Below, in pieces: positions 7,955 to 16,492 of a DNA stretch of 64,000 nt. Source of the stretch: a bacterium (GTDB taxonomy: Bacteria; Armatimonadota; Fimbriimonadia; Fimbriimonadales; Fimbriimonadaceae); the NCBI GenBank assembly GCA_027485645.1, contig JAIXQR010000005.1, positions 1 to 64,000 on the forward strand, written 5' to 3'. The notes beneath the pieces are model-generated. The model saw only the letters and a list, made by a program, of their open reading frames with translations. It was not told the origin of the DNA and made no database searches. The position numbers and the translations under genes were made by a program. Within the stretch, counting starts at the first letter, position 1, and each line of letters opens with the position of its first letter.

Positions 7955-8656
7955 TTAGCCGCCGAGGTACGCCTCTTTGACTTTCGGGTTGGCCAGTAGC
8001 GACTTCCCGGTATCCGAAAGAACGATCTTGCCGGTTTCCAAAACGTAAGCCCGGTGGGCAATTTCTAGCGCCCGGTTCGCGTTCTGTTCGACGAGCAGAA
8101 TTGTCGTGCCTTCTTTGTTGAGGTCCAAAACGATGTTGAAGATCTCGGTCACTAAGTTCGGCGCCAGACCGAGGCTGGGTTCGTCGAGAAGCAAGATTTC
8201 TGGGCGAGCCATCAAAGCTCGGCCGATGGCGAGCATTTGTTGCTCACCGCCAGACATCGTTCCAGAGTTCTGCTTGAACCGCTCACGAAGTCGGGGGAAC
8301 CGCTTCAAAACGTTCTCCATGTCGTCGGCCACGCCAGCGTCCTTCCGAATGAAGGCACCCAGTTGGAGGTTCTCATGAACCGACATGTTGGTGAAGATGC
8401 GTCGGCCCTCGGGCGAGTGGGAGATTCCTGCCCGCACGATGTCGTGTGGGGCCATCGAGGTGAGGTCCTGTCCCTTGAAGCTCATTGTGCCGGTTCGAGG
8501 GCGGAGAAGGCCGCTGATCGTGCGCAACAGGGTGCTCTTACCGGCGCCGTTGCTGCCGATAATTGCCACGATTTCGCCAGGTTCAACTTTGACGGTGACG
8601 TCTTCTAGCGCATGGATTGCGCCGTAGTAAACGTTGATGTTGCGAATGTCGAGCAT
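7955..8656 (-). CDS. livF: Branched-chain amino acid ABC transporter ATPase LivF-type
   Basis: A 233-residue ABC ATPase with Walker A GSNGAGKST, signature MSGGEQQ, Walker B ILLLDEPSLGL and switch His. The lengths between motifs and the phrase SPEGRRIFTNMSVHENL are typical of LivF, one of the two ATPases of high-affinity branched-chain amino acid uptake. The rest of the system (livG, livH, livM, binding protein) is not within the window, so this copy is separated from its partners. It is followed by rimI-tsaD on the same strand. Confidence 0.88.
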   Translation of the reverse strand: MLDIRNINVYYGAIHALEDVTVKVEPGEIVAIIGSNGAGKSTLLRTISGLLRPRTGTMSFKGQDLTSMAPHDIVRAGISHSPEGRRIFTNMSVHENLQLGAFIRKDAGVADDMENVLKRFPRLRERFKQNSGTMSGGEQQMLAIGRALMARPEILLLDEPSLGLAPNLVTEIFNIVLDLNKEGTTILLVEQNANRALEIAHRAYVLETGKIVLSDTGKSLLANPKVKEAYLGG

Positions 8657-8696
8657 CGGGAACCTTTGGTGATACCAGAACCGGGCGCCCTTGCGA

Positions 8697-9908
8697 CTAC
8701 AAACGCGCTAACCAGTCGGCGATAAACCGCTTCTCACGTTCATTTCGGGTGTATTGCAAGGCAGCGCTGAGCGCCTCTCGGGCCTCCGAGTTGCGCCCCT
8801 GGCGCTCAAGCAACCAACCGTGGATCGTGTGCGAATGCACATATTCGCTAAGCATCCGCCGGTCGCCCTCCACAACTTTCCGCCATAGCTCCAATCCCGC
8901 CTCCGTACCTTCGGCCATGGCAACGGCGACGCACTCATTCAATCGAGCAATCGGCGACGGGTACTTGCCCACAAGGTCGGCGAAGTACAGCCGAACCTCT
9001 TGCCAGTCGGTCTCTTCGAAGTTGGCCGCCCGTGCGTGACAGCCGGCAATTGCGGCCTCGATGTGATATCGGCTCAGCTCATTTCCGCGTAGCGAGGCTT
9101 CTAAGTACCGAAACCCGGCCGAGATACGAGCGCGATCCCAAAGGGACCGGTCCTGATCGGCAAGTTGAACCAAGCTGCCATCCTCCGCCGTTCGCGACGG
9201 TAGGCGAGAGCGGTGGAAAAGCAGAAGCGCCATCAACGCGTCTGCCGCGGGCGCATCCCCAATGCGCGAGGTCCGAAACCGTTCCACCAATAGAATCGCC
9301 TCATCGCAAAGGTCGGAGCGCACCAAGGCTTCGCCGGACGAAGCGAGATACCCCTCGTTGAACATGAGATATATCGCCCTGAGAACAAGTTGGCGTGCGG
9401 AGTCGAGTTGGTCACCAGCGGGAAAACTGAAACTTGCGCCGGCTTCCCGAAGTTTCCGCTTCGCGCGCACGATCCGCTGGGAAATGGCATCCGAACTGCT
9501 CAGTAATCCGGCAGCAATTTCTGAAACGCTCAAGCCGCAGAGGGTGTGCAGGATCAGACAGGTTGTCGAAGCGTCGTCCAGGCTTCGATGGCAACACATG
9601 AAAAGCATCTGCAACTCGGCGTCGTCCAGCGCGTCCGCGTCAAACTCGGTGGCCGGAATATCGGTTGACTCTGGGGCGTAAATGTGCTCCCGGCGTAACC
9701 CGTCGATCAGATTGTTTTGGGCCACGACATAGAGCCATGCGCCCGGATTCGGAGGCGTGCCTTGGGCGGGCCAGGCTTGCATCGCGCGCAGAAAAGCGAC
9801 CTGGACAGCATCCTCGGCCCGGTCTTGGTTTGCCAGGCCGAACCTTGACACCAACCGCGATAGGATGCGGGAGGCCTCGCGTCGAAACGAAACCTCCAAC
9901 TGCTGCAC
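8697..9908 (-). CDS. ECF42-like RNA polymerase sigma factor with C-terminal extension
   Basis: 403 residues. Sigma region 2 lies at about 5-75 (EDAVQVAFLRAMQAWP, PGAWLYVVAQNNLIDGLRR) and region 4 at about 100-165 (LCGLSVSEIAAGL). A long helical extension follows, including YLMFNEGY and DWQEVRLYFADL, as in the ECF42 (SigJ/DUF6596) group. ECF42 sigma factors have no anti-sigma factor; their C-terminal TPR-like extension is needed for activity, and they are genetically paired with DGPF/YCII proteins. Exactly such a gene lies 6 bases upstream, so they form an operon. Confidence 0.9.
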   Translation of the reverse strand: MQQLEVSFRREASRILSRLVSRFGLANQDRAEDAVQVAFLRAMQAWPAQGTPPNPGAWLYVVAQNNLIDGLRREHIYAPESTDIPATEFDADALDDAELQMLFMCCHRSLDDASTTCLILHTLCGLSVSEIAAGLLSSSDAISQRIVRAKRKLREAGASFSFPAGDQLDSARQLVLRAIYLMFNEGYLASSGEALVRSDLCDEAILLVERFRTSRIGDAPAADALMALLLFHRSRLPSRTAEDGSLVQLADQDRSLWDRARISAGFRYLEASLRGNELSRYHIEAAIAGCHARAANFEETDWQEVRLYFADLVGKYPSPIARLNECVAVAMAEGTEAGLELWRKVVEGDRRMLSEYVHSHTIHGWLLERQGRNSEAREALSAALQYTRNEREKRFIADWLARL

Positions 9909-9914
9909 GGGACC

Positions 9915-10247
9915 TCAGTAGCTCATCTGAGCTCGAAGCTCGATGGCTCCGCCGTACTGAAGGGCGGGGCAATCTTTGGCGATTGCGGTGGCCTCTTCCC
10001 AGTCGGCGGCGGTGAACACGTAGTAGCCGCCTACAAGTTCTTTTGTCTCGGCAAACGGTCCGTCGGTCACAACGCCATCGGAGCCGATGCTCACGATTTT
10101 TGCGTCCAGCCCTTCGGCATCAACGTAGCGTCCTTCCTCTCGAAGTCGAGCGGCGAATGCCTGGTACTTCTGGAGTCCTTCCTGCATCTGGGCGGGCGAG
10201 AGTTCGGCCCACTTATCTTCACCTTTGATCAAGATCACGAATTTCAT
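9915..10247 (-). CDS. YCII/DGPF-domain protein
   Basis: A 110-residue protein starting at ATG 10247, preceded by a good AAGGA ribosome site. It contains VTDGPFAETKELVGGYYVF, the DGPF signature of the YCII-related family, which has a dimeric ferredoxin-like fold. A longer reading frame exists upstream, but MKFVILIKGE is the conserved family start. Proteins of this group are the standard partners, and often the targets, of ECF42 sigma factors. The biochemical role is unknown. Confidence 0.88.
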   Translation of the reverse strand: MKFVILIKGEDKWAELSPAQMQEGLQKYQAFAARLREEGRYVDAEGLDAKIVSIGSDGVVTDGPFAETKELVGGYYVFTAADWEEATAIAKDCPALQYGGAIELRAQMSY

Positions 10248-10317
10248 GTTTTTCCTTCGAGCGCGCTGGCTCGTCGATTCTAGATCGAACGGTGGTCGAC
10301 CAAACCGACAACTTTTT

Positions 10318-11466
10318 TCAGATTTTTTCGAGCACGGGCAAAATTTGTTCGCTGACCGTCTTTTCGCCCACACCAAAACTCAAGGTCATCCCCGCGCCGC
10401 CGATGCTGCCGACGACGAAGACGTTCGGCTCCGGACGCAAAACCAAGTAAGGCTCGGTGGGGTGCTTTCCGTAGACGCCTTCCCAACGCTGAGAAATCGA
10501 AAACCGGTCGGTTGGCAAGAAGGAATCCAGGTAGCCAAGGATCATATCGTCCACCGCCTCGCTGGAGTAAGGCATGTGGTGCGGTCCGTAGTGGTGGGAG
10601 TCGCCGATCGTGAGCGAGCCGTCGCCATGCTGACTCACGAGCACGTGCACCCCGTTCTCGAGCAGCGGACCGTGCGCCTCTTCCATTCTGGATCGGAGCT
10701 GCGGCAAGGTCGCGCAGTCCCGGAAGCTCTGATAGTGGAGATACGTCAGTCCCGCGCAAAGGTGGGTTCCGATTCGGTAGCCGGGGTCGTGCGGAATGGC
10801 CCGCAGCATCTGCAACCGAACTTGGACCATGCCTTGCTCCACCAACAGGGGTCCGTATGCCCCGGTAACGCTTGCCCCCGGGCATACGATAATCGCCTTT
10901 GCCGAAATTCGGGCAGTATCGGTCACGAGTTCTCGATCGTCAACGACCAAGGCAGAATCTCCGAATCGGAAATCAACGTCAAACTTTCGCGTGAGGTAGG
11001 CGGCGATCTCCGAGACGGCAACGCGAGGATCGACACAGAGCTCGTGAGAAGACCAAAAACCCCCAAGAAGGCCCGATGCTCGTACTTGCGGCGCGCGCTG
11101 GAGTACGGCTTCCGCCGAAATCACTTCGCCGACGTCCTCGCCAGCACTGGCCGAGAACTCATGCAGCACTTGCAGTTCGTCGTCATGGTAGGCAAGGTGG
11201 AAAGAGCCACAAGCCTCGAACCACATTCCCGCATTAACGCAAACTTCACGCCACAAATCTCGACTTTGTAACGCCAAAGAACGCATCGCGCCAAGAGGTT
11301 GACCGATCGGCCAGACCATGCCGAAATTGCGAACGGAAGCCGACGATGCGAACGGATGACGCTCGACAACGGTAACGCGAAATCCTCGTTTGGCGAGCGC
11401 ATAAGCGTGAGCGAGGCCAACGATGCCTGCGCCAACAACTACCGCATCGGTCTGCACCTGAGTCAT
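10318..11466 (-). CDS. FAD-dependent oxidoreductase, TIGR03364 (HpnW-like) type
   Basis: A 382-residue DAO-type flavoenzyme. The N-terminal dinucleotide fold is VVVGAGIVGLAHAYALAKRGF followed by acidic ERHP; the C-terminal FAD motif is VVGSIGGAGMTLSFGVG. I place the start at ATG 11466, 53 bases from the divergent HAD hydrolase, since upstream sequence in this frame overlaps that gene. The family is known from phosphonate-degradation loci, where it occurs with the phosphonatase-like hydrolase TIGR03351; here that partner is the divergent neighbour. Probable substrate is an aminoalkyl compound or aminophosphonate; this is inference from context. Confidence 0.78.
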   Translation of the reverse strand: MTQVQTDAVVVGAGIVGLAHAYALAKRGFRVTVVERHPFASSASVRNFGMVWPIGQPLGAMRSLALQSRDLWREVCVNAGMWFEACGSFHLAYHDDELQVLHEFSASAGEDVGEVISAEAVLQRAPQVRASGLLGGFWSSHELCVDPRVAVSEIAAYLTRKFDVDFRFGDSALVVDDRELVTDTARISAKAIIVCPGASVTGAYGPLLVEQGMVQVRLQMLRAIPHDPGYRIGTHLCAGLTYLHYQSFRDCATLPQLRSRMEEAHGPLLENGVHVLVSQHGDGSLTIGDSHHYGPHHMPYSSEAVDDMILGYLDSFLPTDRFSISQRWEGVYGKHPTEPYLVLRPEPNVFVVGSIGGAGMTLSFGVGEKTVSEQILPVLEKI

Positions 11467-11519
11467 AAATCGGAGTCTACTGGGGCGGAATTCGTGACGA
11501 GGCGAGGTACAACGCGGAA

Positions 11520-12188
11520 ATGCTGAAATTGGCAGTTTTCGACTTGGCGGGTACCACGGTGAAGGACGATCCGGACGGTGTTGCCAAGTGCTTGGTTGAT
11601 GCCATTCTTGCCGGCGGCTTTGACACCAACTTTGAAGCCGCAAACGAGTACATGGGCATCAAGAAGATCGTTGCCATTGAAAAGCTTGCGCCAGAAGCGA
11701 CCCCGAGCCAGATCGCCGAGATGCACGAAGACTTTCGCCAGCGGATGCTGAGCTACTACCGGACCGAGCCGTCCGTCGGCGCTTACGAAGGGATCGACGA
11801 CCTCTTCCTAAGTCTCCAGGCCAAAGGCGTTAGGGTCGGAATTGATACCGGTTTCGACACCGAGACGGTCGACACGATTCTGGATCGGCTTAACTGGCAC
11901 GACAAGCTCGACGCACGAACCGCCAGCGACCAGGTCGCCGCAGGACGACCGGCTCCATTAATGATCCAAGCTCTGATGACGCAAGCAGGAGTTACCGAAA
12001 TGTCTGCTGTCGCCAAGATTGGCGACACCCCAAGCGACCTGCATGAAGGCACAAACGCGGGGTGCCCGCTGGTCATTGGTGTCACCTACGGAACCCACAC
12101 GCGCGAGCAGTTAGTAGTTCATCCTCACACCCACCTTGTGGATAGCGTCGAGGAATTACGCGACCTGCTTTTGGCTCACGCAGCCTAG
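11520..12188 (+). CDS. Phosphonatase-like HAD hydrolase (TIGR03351 type)
   Basis: A 222-residue HAD-superfamily enzyme. Motif I is VFDLAGTTV (nucleophile Asp9, base Thr in place of Asp as in PhnX), the cap contains MGIKKIVAI where PhnX carries its Schiff-base Lys region, and motif III is [16 protein letters not shown]. The family resembles phosphonoacetaldehyde hydrolase. It is divergent from the FAD oxidoreductase, a combination known from phosphonate catabolism. Its stop codon overlaps the mnmG stop on the other strand through a shared CTAG. Confidence 0.82.
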   Translation: MLKLAVFDLAGTTVKDDPDGVAKCLVDAILAGGFDTNFEAANEYMGIKKIVAIEKLAPEATPSQIAEMHEDFRQRMLSYYRTEPSVGAYEGIDDLFLSLQAKGVRVGIDTGFDTETVDTILDRLNWHDKLDARTASDQVAAGRPAPLMIQALMTQAGVTEMSAVAKIGDTPSDLHEGTNAGCPLVIGVTYGTHTREQLVVHPHTHLVDSVEELRDLLLAHAA

Positions 12189-14068
12189 GCGGATTGGCTA
12201 GGTGCCCCGGCAACAACGCCTCGAAGGTAACCGACGAGCAACGCAATATCCGAAGGTCGCACGCCGGGCACGCGCGAAGCCTGCCCGACCGTCATCGGCT
12301 TCACTCGCGAGAGTTTCTCGCGGCTTTCGTAGCTCAAGCCGTTCATCGCGTGGTAGTCCCAATCTGCTGGGATCGGCATTTCGTCCAGCTTTTTCGACTG
12401 CCCGGCGAGCTTGGTCTGCTTGTCGATGTAGCCATCAAAAACCGCCGCAAGCTCAATTTGCTCAAGAACGTCACGATCGGTTGAGATCGCGAGATTCGGG
12501 AACATCTTGAGGACGCCGGCCAACCGCAACTCGGGTCGCTTCACGAGGTCGAAAAGCGAAGCCTTACTAGCGAGCGGATTGCTGCCAAACGCCTGCAGCA
12601 TTGCCGAATCGGCCGGGAAGACAAACCGATTTTCGAGTTCGGCCCGGCCACGGGCAATCGCCTCCTGCTTCGCCTCGAATCGCTCCCAGCGCAAGTCGGA
12701 GCAAAGGCCAAGCTCTCGCGCCATTGGCGTGAGGCGGACATCTGCATTGTCGTTTCGAAGCAAAAGACGATGCTCGGCGCGCGCGGTCAGCATCCGGTAA
12801 GGATCATCGACTCCCTTCGTCACGAGGTCGTCGACCATTACGCCAATGAAGCTGTTATCTCGCGGGAACCAAACCGGCGGCTCGTTGTTGGCGAACCTGG
12901 CCGCATTGATTCCGGCAACGATTCCCTGTCCACCGGCCTCTTCGTAGCCGCTCGTTCCGTTAAGTTGCCCGGCCAAGAACAAGCCAGGAACGTGCTTCGC
13001 CATCAAAGCAGGCGAAAGTTGCAGCGGATCGACCATGTCGTATTCGACCGCGTACCCCGGGCGAATCATCTCTACATTCTCAAGACCGCCAATAGTCTTC
13101 AGCAGCGCCAACTGCACGTCCGCCGGAAGACTGGTCGAAACGCCCTGAACATAGACCTCTTCTCCCGTCCAGGTTTCTTGCTCGAGCCAAACCGGGTGCG
13201 AGTCTTTATCGGCGAATCGAACAATTTTGTCTTCGATGCTTGGACAGTATCGCGGGCCGACACCCTCGATCTGGCCGCCGTACATCGCGCTTTGGTGGAG
13301 GTTATCGTGTACGACCTCGTGGGTCGCCAGCGAGGTGTGAGTCTGCCAACAAGGCAACAGGTCGTGCTTGGGCATCGTGCGCGAGTGAAGAAAACTGAAC
13401 GGACCAGCGTCATCTTCGCTCGGCGTTTCCAGGGTCTTCGAGAAGTCCACACTCGAAAGCCGAATGCGCGGCGTCGTTCCGGTTTTGAACCGGCGGATAT
13501 GAAAACCGAGTTCATGAAGGGAAGCCGACAAGCCGATAGACGCTTGGTCGCCATGGCGAGCCGCGACCGTCTTCTCTTTGCCGAGATGGCAAAGTCCGTT
13601 CAAAAACGTTCCCGTGGTCAGAACGACCGCCCGCGAGGAGATCACGGTTCCATCAGAAAGCTCGACGCCGGTCACTGCGCCGTTCTCCGTGATAACGCGC
13701 TCCACGCTAGCTGAAATGAGCGTCAGACCTGGCTGTGTCTCCACCACCTGGCGCATGTACTGCGGATAAAGGTCTTTGCAGACATGAGCCCGAATGGTTT
13801 GTACGGCTGGCCCACGTCCGGTTCCCACCCGGCGAATGTGCGTTAGCGTGTGATCGGTGGTGACGCCCATTTGGCCACCGATGGCATCAATCTCTCGAGC
13901 AATATGCCCCTTTGCGGGACCACCGATGCTGCAATTACAAGGGAGATATCCGATGCGATCAAGACGCAGTGTGATGCACGCCACCTTCCGGCCCATTCGG
14001 GCAGCAGAAAGTGCAGCTTCGATGCCCGCATGGCCAGCACCGACCACAATGACGTCGAACGAGTTCAC
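12185..14068 (-). CDS. mnmG: tRNA uridine 5-carboxymethylaminomethyl modification enzyme MnmG
   Basis: 627 residues, full length. FAD-binding [22 protein letters not shown] at the N-terminus, the conserved [33 protein letters not shown] and the C-terminal helical domain with [14 protein letters not shown]. With MnmE it installs the cmnm5 group at U34 of several tRNAs. It is encoded singly on the minus strand; mnmE is not in the window. Confidence 0.96.
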   Translation of the reverse strand: MNSFDVIVVGAGHAGIEAALSAARMGRKVACITLRLDRIGYLPCNCSIGGPAKGHIAREIDAIGGQMGVTTDHTLTHIRRVGTGRGPAVQTIRAHVCKDLYPQYMRQVVETQPGLTLISASVERVITENGAVTGVELSDGTVISSRAVVLTTGTFLNGLCHLGKEKTVAARHGDQASIGLSASLHELGFHIRRFKTGTTPRIRLSSVDFSKTLETPSEDDAGPFSFLHSRTMPKHDLLPCWQTHTSLATHEVVHDNLHQSAMYGGQIEGVGPRYCPSIEDKIVRFADKDSHPVWLEQETWTGEEVYVQGVSTSLPADVQLALLKTIGGLENVEMIRPGYAVEYDMVDPLQLSPALMAKHVPGLFLAGQLNGTSGYEEAGGQGIVAGINAARFANNEPPVWFPRDNSFIGVMVDDLVTKGVDDPYRMLTARAEHRLLLRNDNADVRLTPMARELGLCSDLRWERFEAKQEAIARGRAELENRFVFPADSAMLQAFGSNPLASKASLFDLVKRPELRLAGVLKMFPNLAISTDRDVLEQIELAAVFDGYIDKQTKLAGQSKKLDEMPIPADWDYHAMNGLSYESREKLSRVKPMTVGQASRVPGVRPSDIALLVGYLRGVVAGAPSQSA

Positions 14069-14091
14069 TCAGAAATTGTACTAGGTCGAAT

Positions 14092-14703
14092 CTATATCGA
14101 CGAATCTTCCCGCCCTTCAAGGCAGGCGAGCATGCAAGCAGCCGCCAGCCCGAGCCGACGATCAAACTGGCTCGGAGGCACAAGGTAGCGGATTTTCAGC
14201 CGGTAGGTCAGCGGGTTCCAGTTCTGGGTGTATTGAGCAACCGTGACCCCCGCAACCTTCAGGTCGTACTTTTGCGGAATCAGGTTGAAGAGAACTTTTC
14301 GAACGATGGAAAGGAGCAGGCTGTCCTCTCGGAGTGCCCCGATCTCCCGTCCCCACGCGTCGTAGACGCGAAAATCATCGTTTCCGACCTTGTGAATCAC
14401 CCCGATCTTTTGGTTCGACATAAGGTCGACGATGTAGTGCGGTTGGTAGCCAATCACTTGCGGCGCCGTGAATGCGCCAAGAACCGGCCGGGTTTGCGCT
14501 TCGTCAAGAAAAACTCGGATGGGTGCTTTGATCATGAGTCCTTCCTGCTCAACCGTCAGCACGACTTTGCCACGCTCTAGGATTCGGAGCTTTTTGCCGA
14601 GCAAGCGAACAACCTGCTTCTTAAGGAAAAGTTCGGAAGCGTTTAGGATTGCGGCAAACTGCGCCTGATCTCGGGGCGAAGGAACGAGCGGTGGGTAGTT
14701 CAT
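14092..14703 (-). CDS. Scramblase/LURP-one-like (Tubby-C fold) protein, copy 1
   Basis: 203 residues. The pattern LLGKKLRILERGKVVLTVEQ, TRPVLGAFTAPQV, YIVDLMSNQKIGVIHK and YDAWGREIGALRED fits the beta-barrel of phospholipid-scramblase / LURP-one-related proteins, ending in a hydrophobic C-terminal helix (RRLGLAAACMLACLEG). It is homologous to the gene immediately upstream (14734-15360), sharing YDAWxREIG, LxxNLxPQxxDL and LVPPxQFDRR. The family is thought to bind lipids; bacterial members have no proven role. No signal peptide. Confidence 0.65.
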   Translation of the reverse strand: MNYPPLVPSPRDQAQFAAILNASELFLKKQVVRLLGKKLRILERGKVVLTVEQEGLMIKAPIRVFLDEAQTRPVLGAFTAPQVIGYQPHYIVDLMSNQKIGVIHKVGNDDFRVYDAWGREIGALREDSLLLSIVRKVLFNLIPQKYDLKVAGVTVAQYTQNWNPLTYRLKIRYLVPPSQFDRRLGLAAACMLACLEGREDSSI

Positions 14704-14733
14704 TGAAAAGCTCCACCGCTCGCAGTTGAGTGT

Positions 14734-15360
14734 TTAGTTCTGGCGACCTTCGATGCAGCCGAGCAACAGGGCTCCCGCGATGGCAACGCGGCGATCAAAC
14801 TGCTCGGGCGGAACCAAAAACTGAATCTTAAGATCGTAAGTGAACGGGTTGAAGGTCTGCTTGAGATCCACCGCCCTTGCTCCGCCGACGGTCAGGTCAA
14901 AATTCTGAGGAACAAGGTTCGAGAGGAACCGCCGAACAAGCGCCAGGATCAAGTGATCCTCTTTGATCTGTCCGATTTCTCTTTCCCAAGCGTCGTAAAC
15001 AACCCAGGTGTCTTGGATGATGCTCTGAAATCCTTTGCGCTCAAAGACCGCAATCCGCTGATTTGTCTCCAGATCAACGACGTCGTACTTCGCGGAAAAA
15101 TCGATGATTTGCCGAGCAAAAATCCCGATCACGGGCTTCTTAAGCTCTTCATCCAAGCAGATTCGAAGTTCTTCCTTCCACTTAAATCCCTTCTGTTCCG
15201 CGAACAGCACCGGCTGATCACCGGCAAGGAAACGGAACTTCTTGCCGATCAGCTTCAGAATCTTTCGCTTCATGAAAAGCTCGGGATTATTGAGCACGCC
15301 GATCAAGTGCGAGTGATTGGCGGTAAGGGTTTGAACTTGCGAAATGCTCTCGGGCTGCAT
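14734..15360 (-). CDS. Scramblase/LURP-one-like (Tubby-C fold) protein, copy 2
   Basis: 208 residues, paralogue of the adjacent downstream gene, spaced by 30 bases. Repeating units KLIGKKFRFLAGDQPVLFAEQ, KKPVIGIFARQIIDF, DVVDLETNQRIAVFERK and VYDAWEREIGQIKED match scramblase-like barrels, followed by LSNLVPQNFDL and a hydrophobic C-terminus (VAIAGALLLGCIEG). The start follows the ASCH gene stop by two bases, so ASCH, copy 2 and copy 1 are one transcript. A recent tandem duplication that has diverged is the simplest reading. Confidence 0.65.
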   Translation of the reverse strand: MQPESISQVQTLTANHSHLIGVLNNPELFMKRKILKLIGKKFRFLAGDQPVLFAEQKGFKWKEELRICLDEELKKPVIGIFARQIIDFSAKYDVVDLETNQRIAVFERKGFQSIIQDTWVVYDAWEREIGQIKEDHLILALVRRFLSNLVPQNFDLTVGGARAVDLKQTFNPFTYDLKIQFLVPPEQFDRRVAIAGALLLGCIEGRQN

Positions 15361-15362
15361 AA

Positions 15363-15710
15363 CTACTCATCCACGCGGGAGAAGTAGATCACCGTCACTC
15401 GATGCTCTGGCGTGATCAGCTCGCCATAGATGCGGCTCATCATCGCTAGAACGTCGTCTCCGGATCGAAACTCTGGATTCTCTCGCTCGATATCTCGCGG
15501 ACTGAGCTCCGCAATTGTTTTGACTTCTACCCGATCTAAAATTGCACTGTAAAGCTTTTGCCGTCTGCCAAACCTTGGGCCGACCGTAATCCACACAATC
15601 ATCCCCGTCTTGTATTTGTCCGACTTATCCCCAAGTCGAATCGTGACGGTTTTGCGGTTGTTCCGGAGCACGTCTCCGTAGAGGTCAGTGTAAAAGTTCA
15701 GGGCGTACAT
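15363..15710 (-). CDS. ASCH-domain (PUA-like) protein
   Basis: A 115-residue protein with NNRKTVTIRLGDKSDKYKTGMIVWITVG, the substrate/RNA-cleft signature of the ASCH domain (a PUA-like barrel; known members bind RNA or hydrolyse N4-acetylcytidine). No fused domain. It heads the three-gene transcript with the two scramblase-like genes. RNA binding is from family knowledge only. Confidence 0.75.
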   Translation of the reverse strand: MYALNFYTDLYGDVLRNNRKTVTIRLGDKSDKYKTGMIVWITVGPRFGRRQKLYSAILDRVEVKTIAELSPRDIERENPEFRSGDDVLAMMSRIYGELITPEHRVTVIYFSRVDE

Positions 15711-15922
15711 AAGACTTTGGTCACAGGCGGACGGTCCGGCGGACTGCCCATTCTGAATGTTTTTTCAGGATATCGCAACCAAATACCGCAGAAACGGGAC
15801 CACGCGACGTCTATTTGAATGCGTAGAGTAAAGTCAACCCGGTCGGAATTCGCACGATGTAGTGCCCGCCGCTTGTCAAAAATACGGTTCAGAATGCAAC
15901 GCGGCGTTCAACTGCACACGAC

Positions 15923-16435
15923 ATGTGGAAACAAATCGCTCCTTGGCAACTGAAGCAGTTGCAGCGCCTTTCTTCGCTCGACCCTGAGCGTTGCGAAACG
16001 TTTCTTAACACCCTCTACCGTCAGGTGCCAGGGCTGTATGAAGATCTCGTGATCATGGCTGTCGATGCCAATGAGCTCACCGCCGAAAAGGCTGGCGAGC
16101 TTCTGCAAGTACCGAGCGCAGAAATCGACGCCCGTTTGCAGGTTTTCCGGCGGCTTGAAGCCGTGGCCGAACAGCAGATCACCCGTGACGGTGAGTCTCA
16201 AGTCGCACGACTCCAGTCTGGCGGCGTTGCCATTTGGGAGATCGTTCGGGAGCTCCGCAAACTCGGATCGGTAGAGCGACTTGAATCTAGCTTCCCTTCC
16301 CTCTCGCGCGGCGACATTGCGGCAGCCCTGCGGTATGCCCAAAATCATCCCGAAGAGATCGAGTCTCAGATTCGCAGATACGAAGACTCGCTGATGTTCC
16401 GGCGCTCGATGTACCCGAACGTGGTTCACCAGTAG
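15923..16435 (+). CDS. Two-domain protein with C-terminal DUF433-like HTH
   Basis: 170 residues. The N-terminal 90 residues are helical and unrecognised (LKQLQRLSSLDPERCETFLNTLYRQVPGLYEDLVIMAVD). Residues about 90-150 resemble DUF433, the VapB-type winged helix of some antitoxins: RLQSGGVAIWEIVRELRKLG followed by FPSLSRGDIAAALRYAQNHPEEI. No toxin gene is adjacent; lgt follows after 57 bases. It may be a DNA-binding regulator or an orphan antitoxin-like protein. Confidence 0.6.
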   Translation: MWKQIAPWQLKQLQRLSSLDPERCETFLNTLYRQVPGLYEDLVIMAVDANELTAEKAGELLQVPSAEIDARLQVFRRLEAVAEQQITRDGESQVARLQSGGVAIWEIVRELRKLGSVERLESSFPSLSRGDIAAALRYAQNHPEEIESQIRRYEDSLMFRRSMYPNVVHQ

Positions 16436-16492
16436 GCAAGAAGGGCCGAAGCAATTGGCGGCTAAAAAGGCCGCTGGTACACTCCGCTTTCC

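Noticed and set aside
12770-13714. Plus-strand reading frame inside mnmG
   Set aside because: mnmG is unmistakable on the other strand and the frame shows no domain; codon shadow.
16452-16480. GC hairpin around GCGGC ... GCCGC before lgt as terminator
   Set aside because: Stem of only five pairs and no T run.
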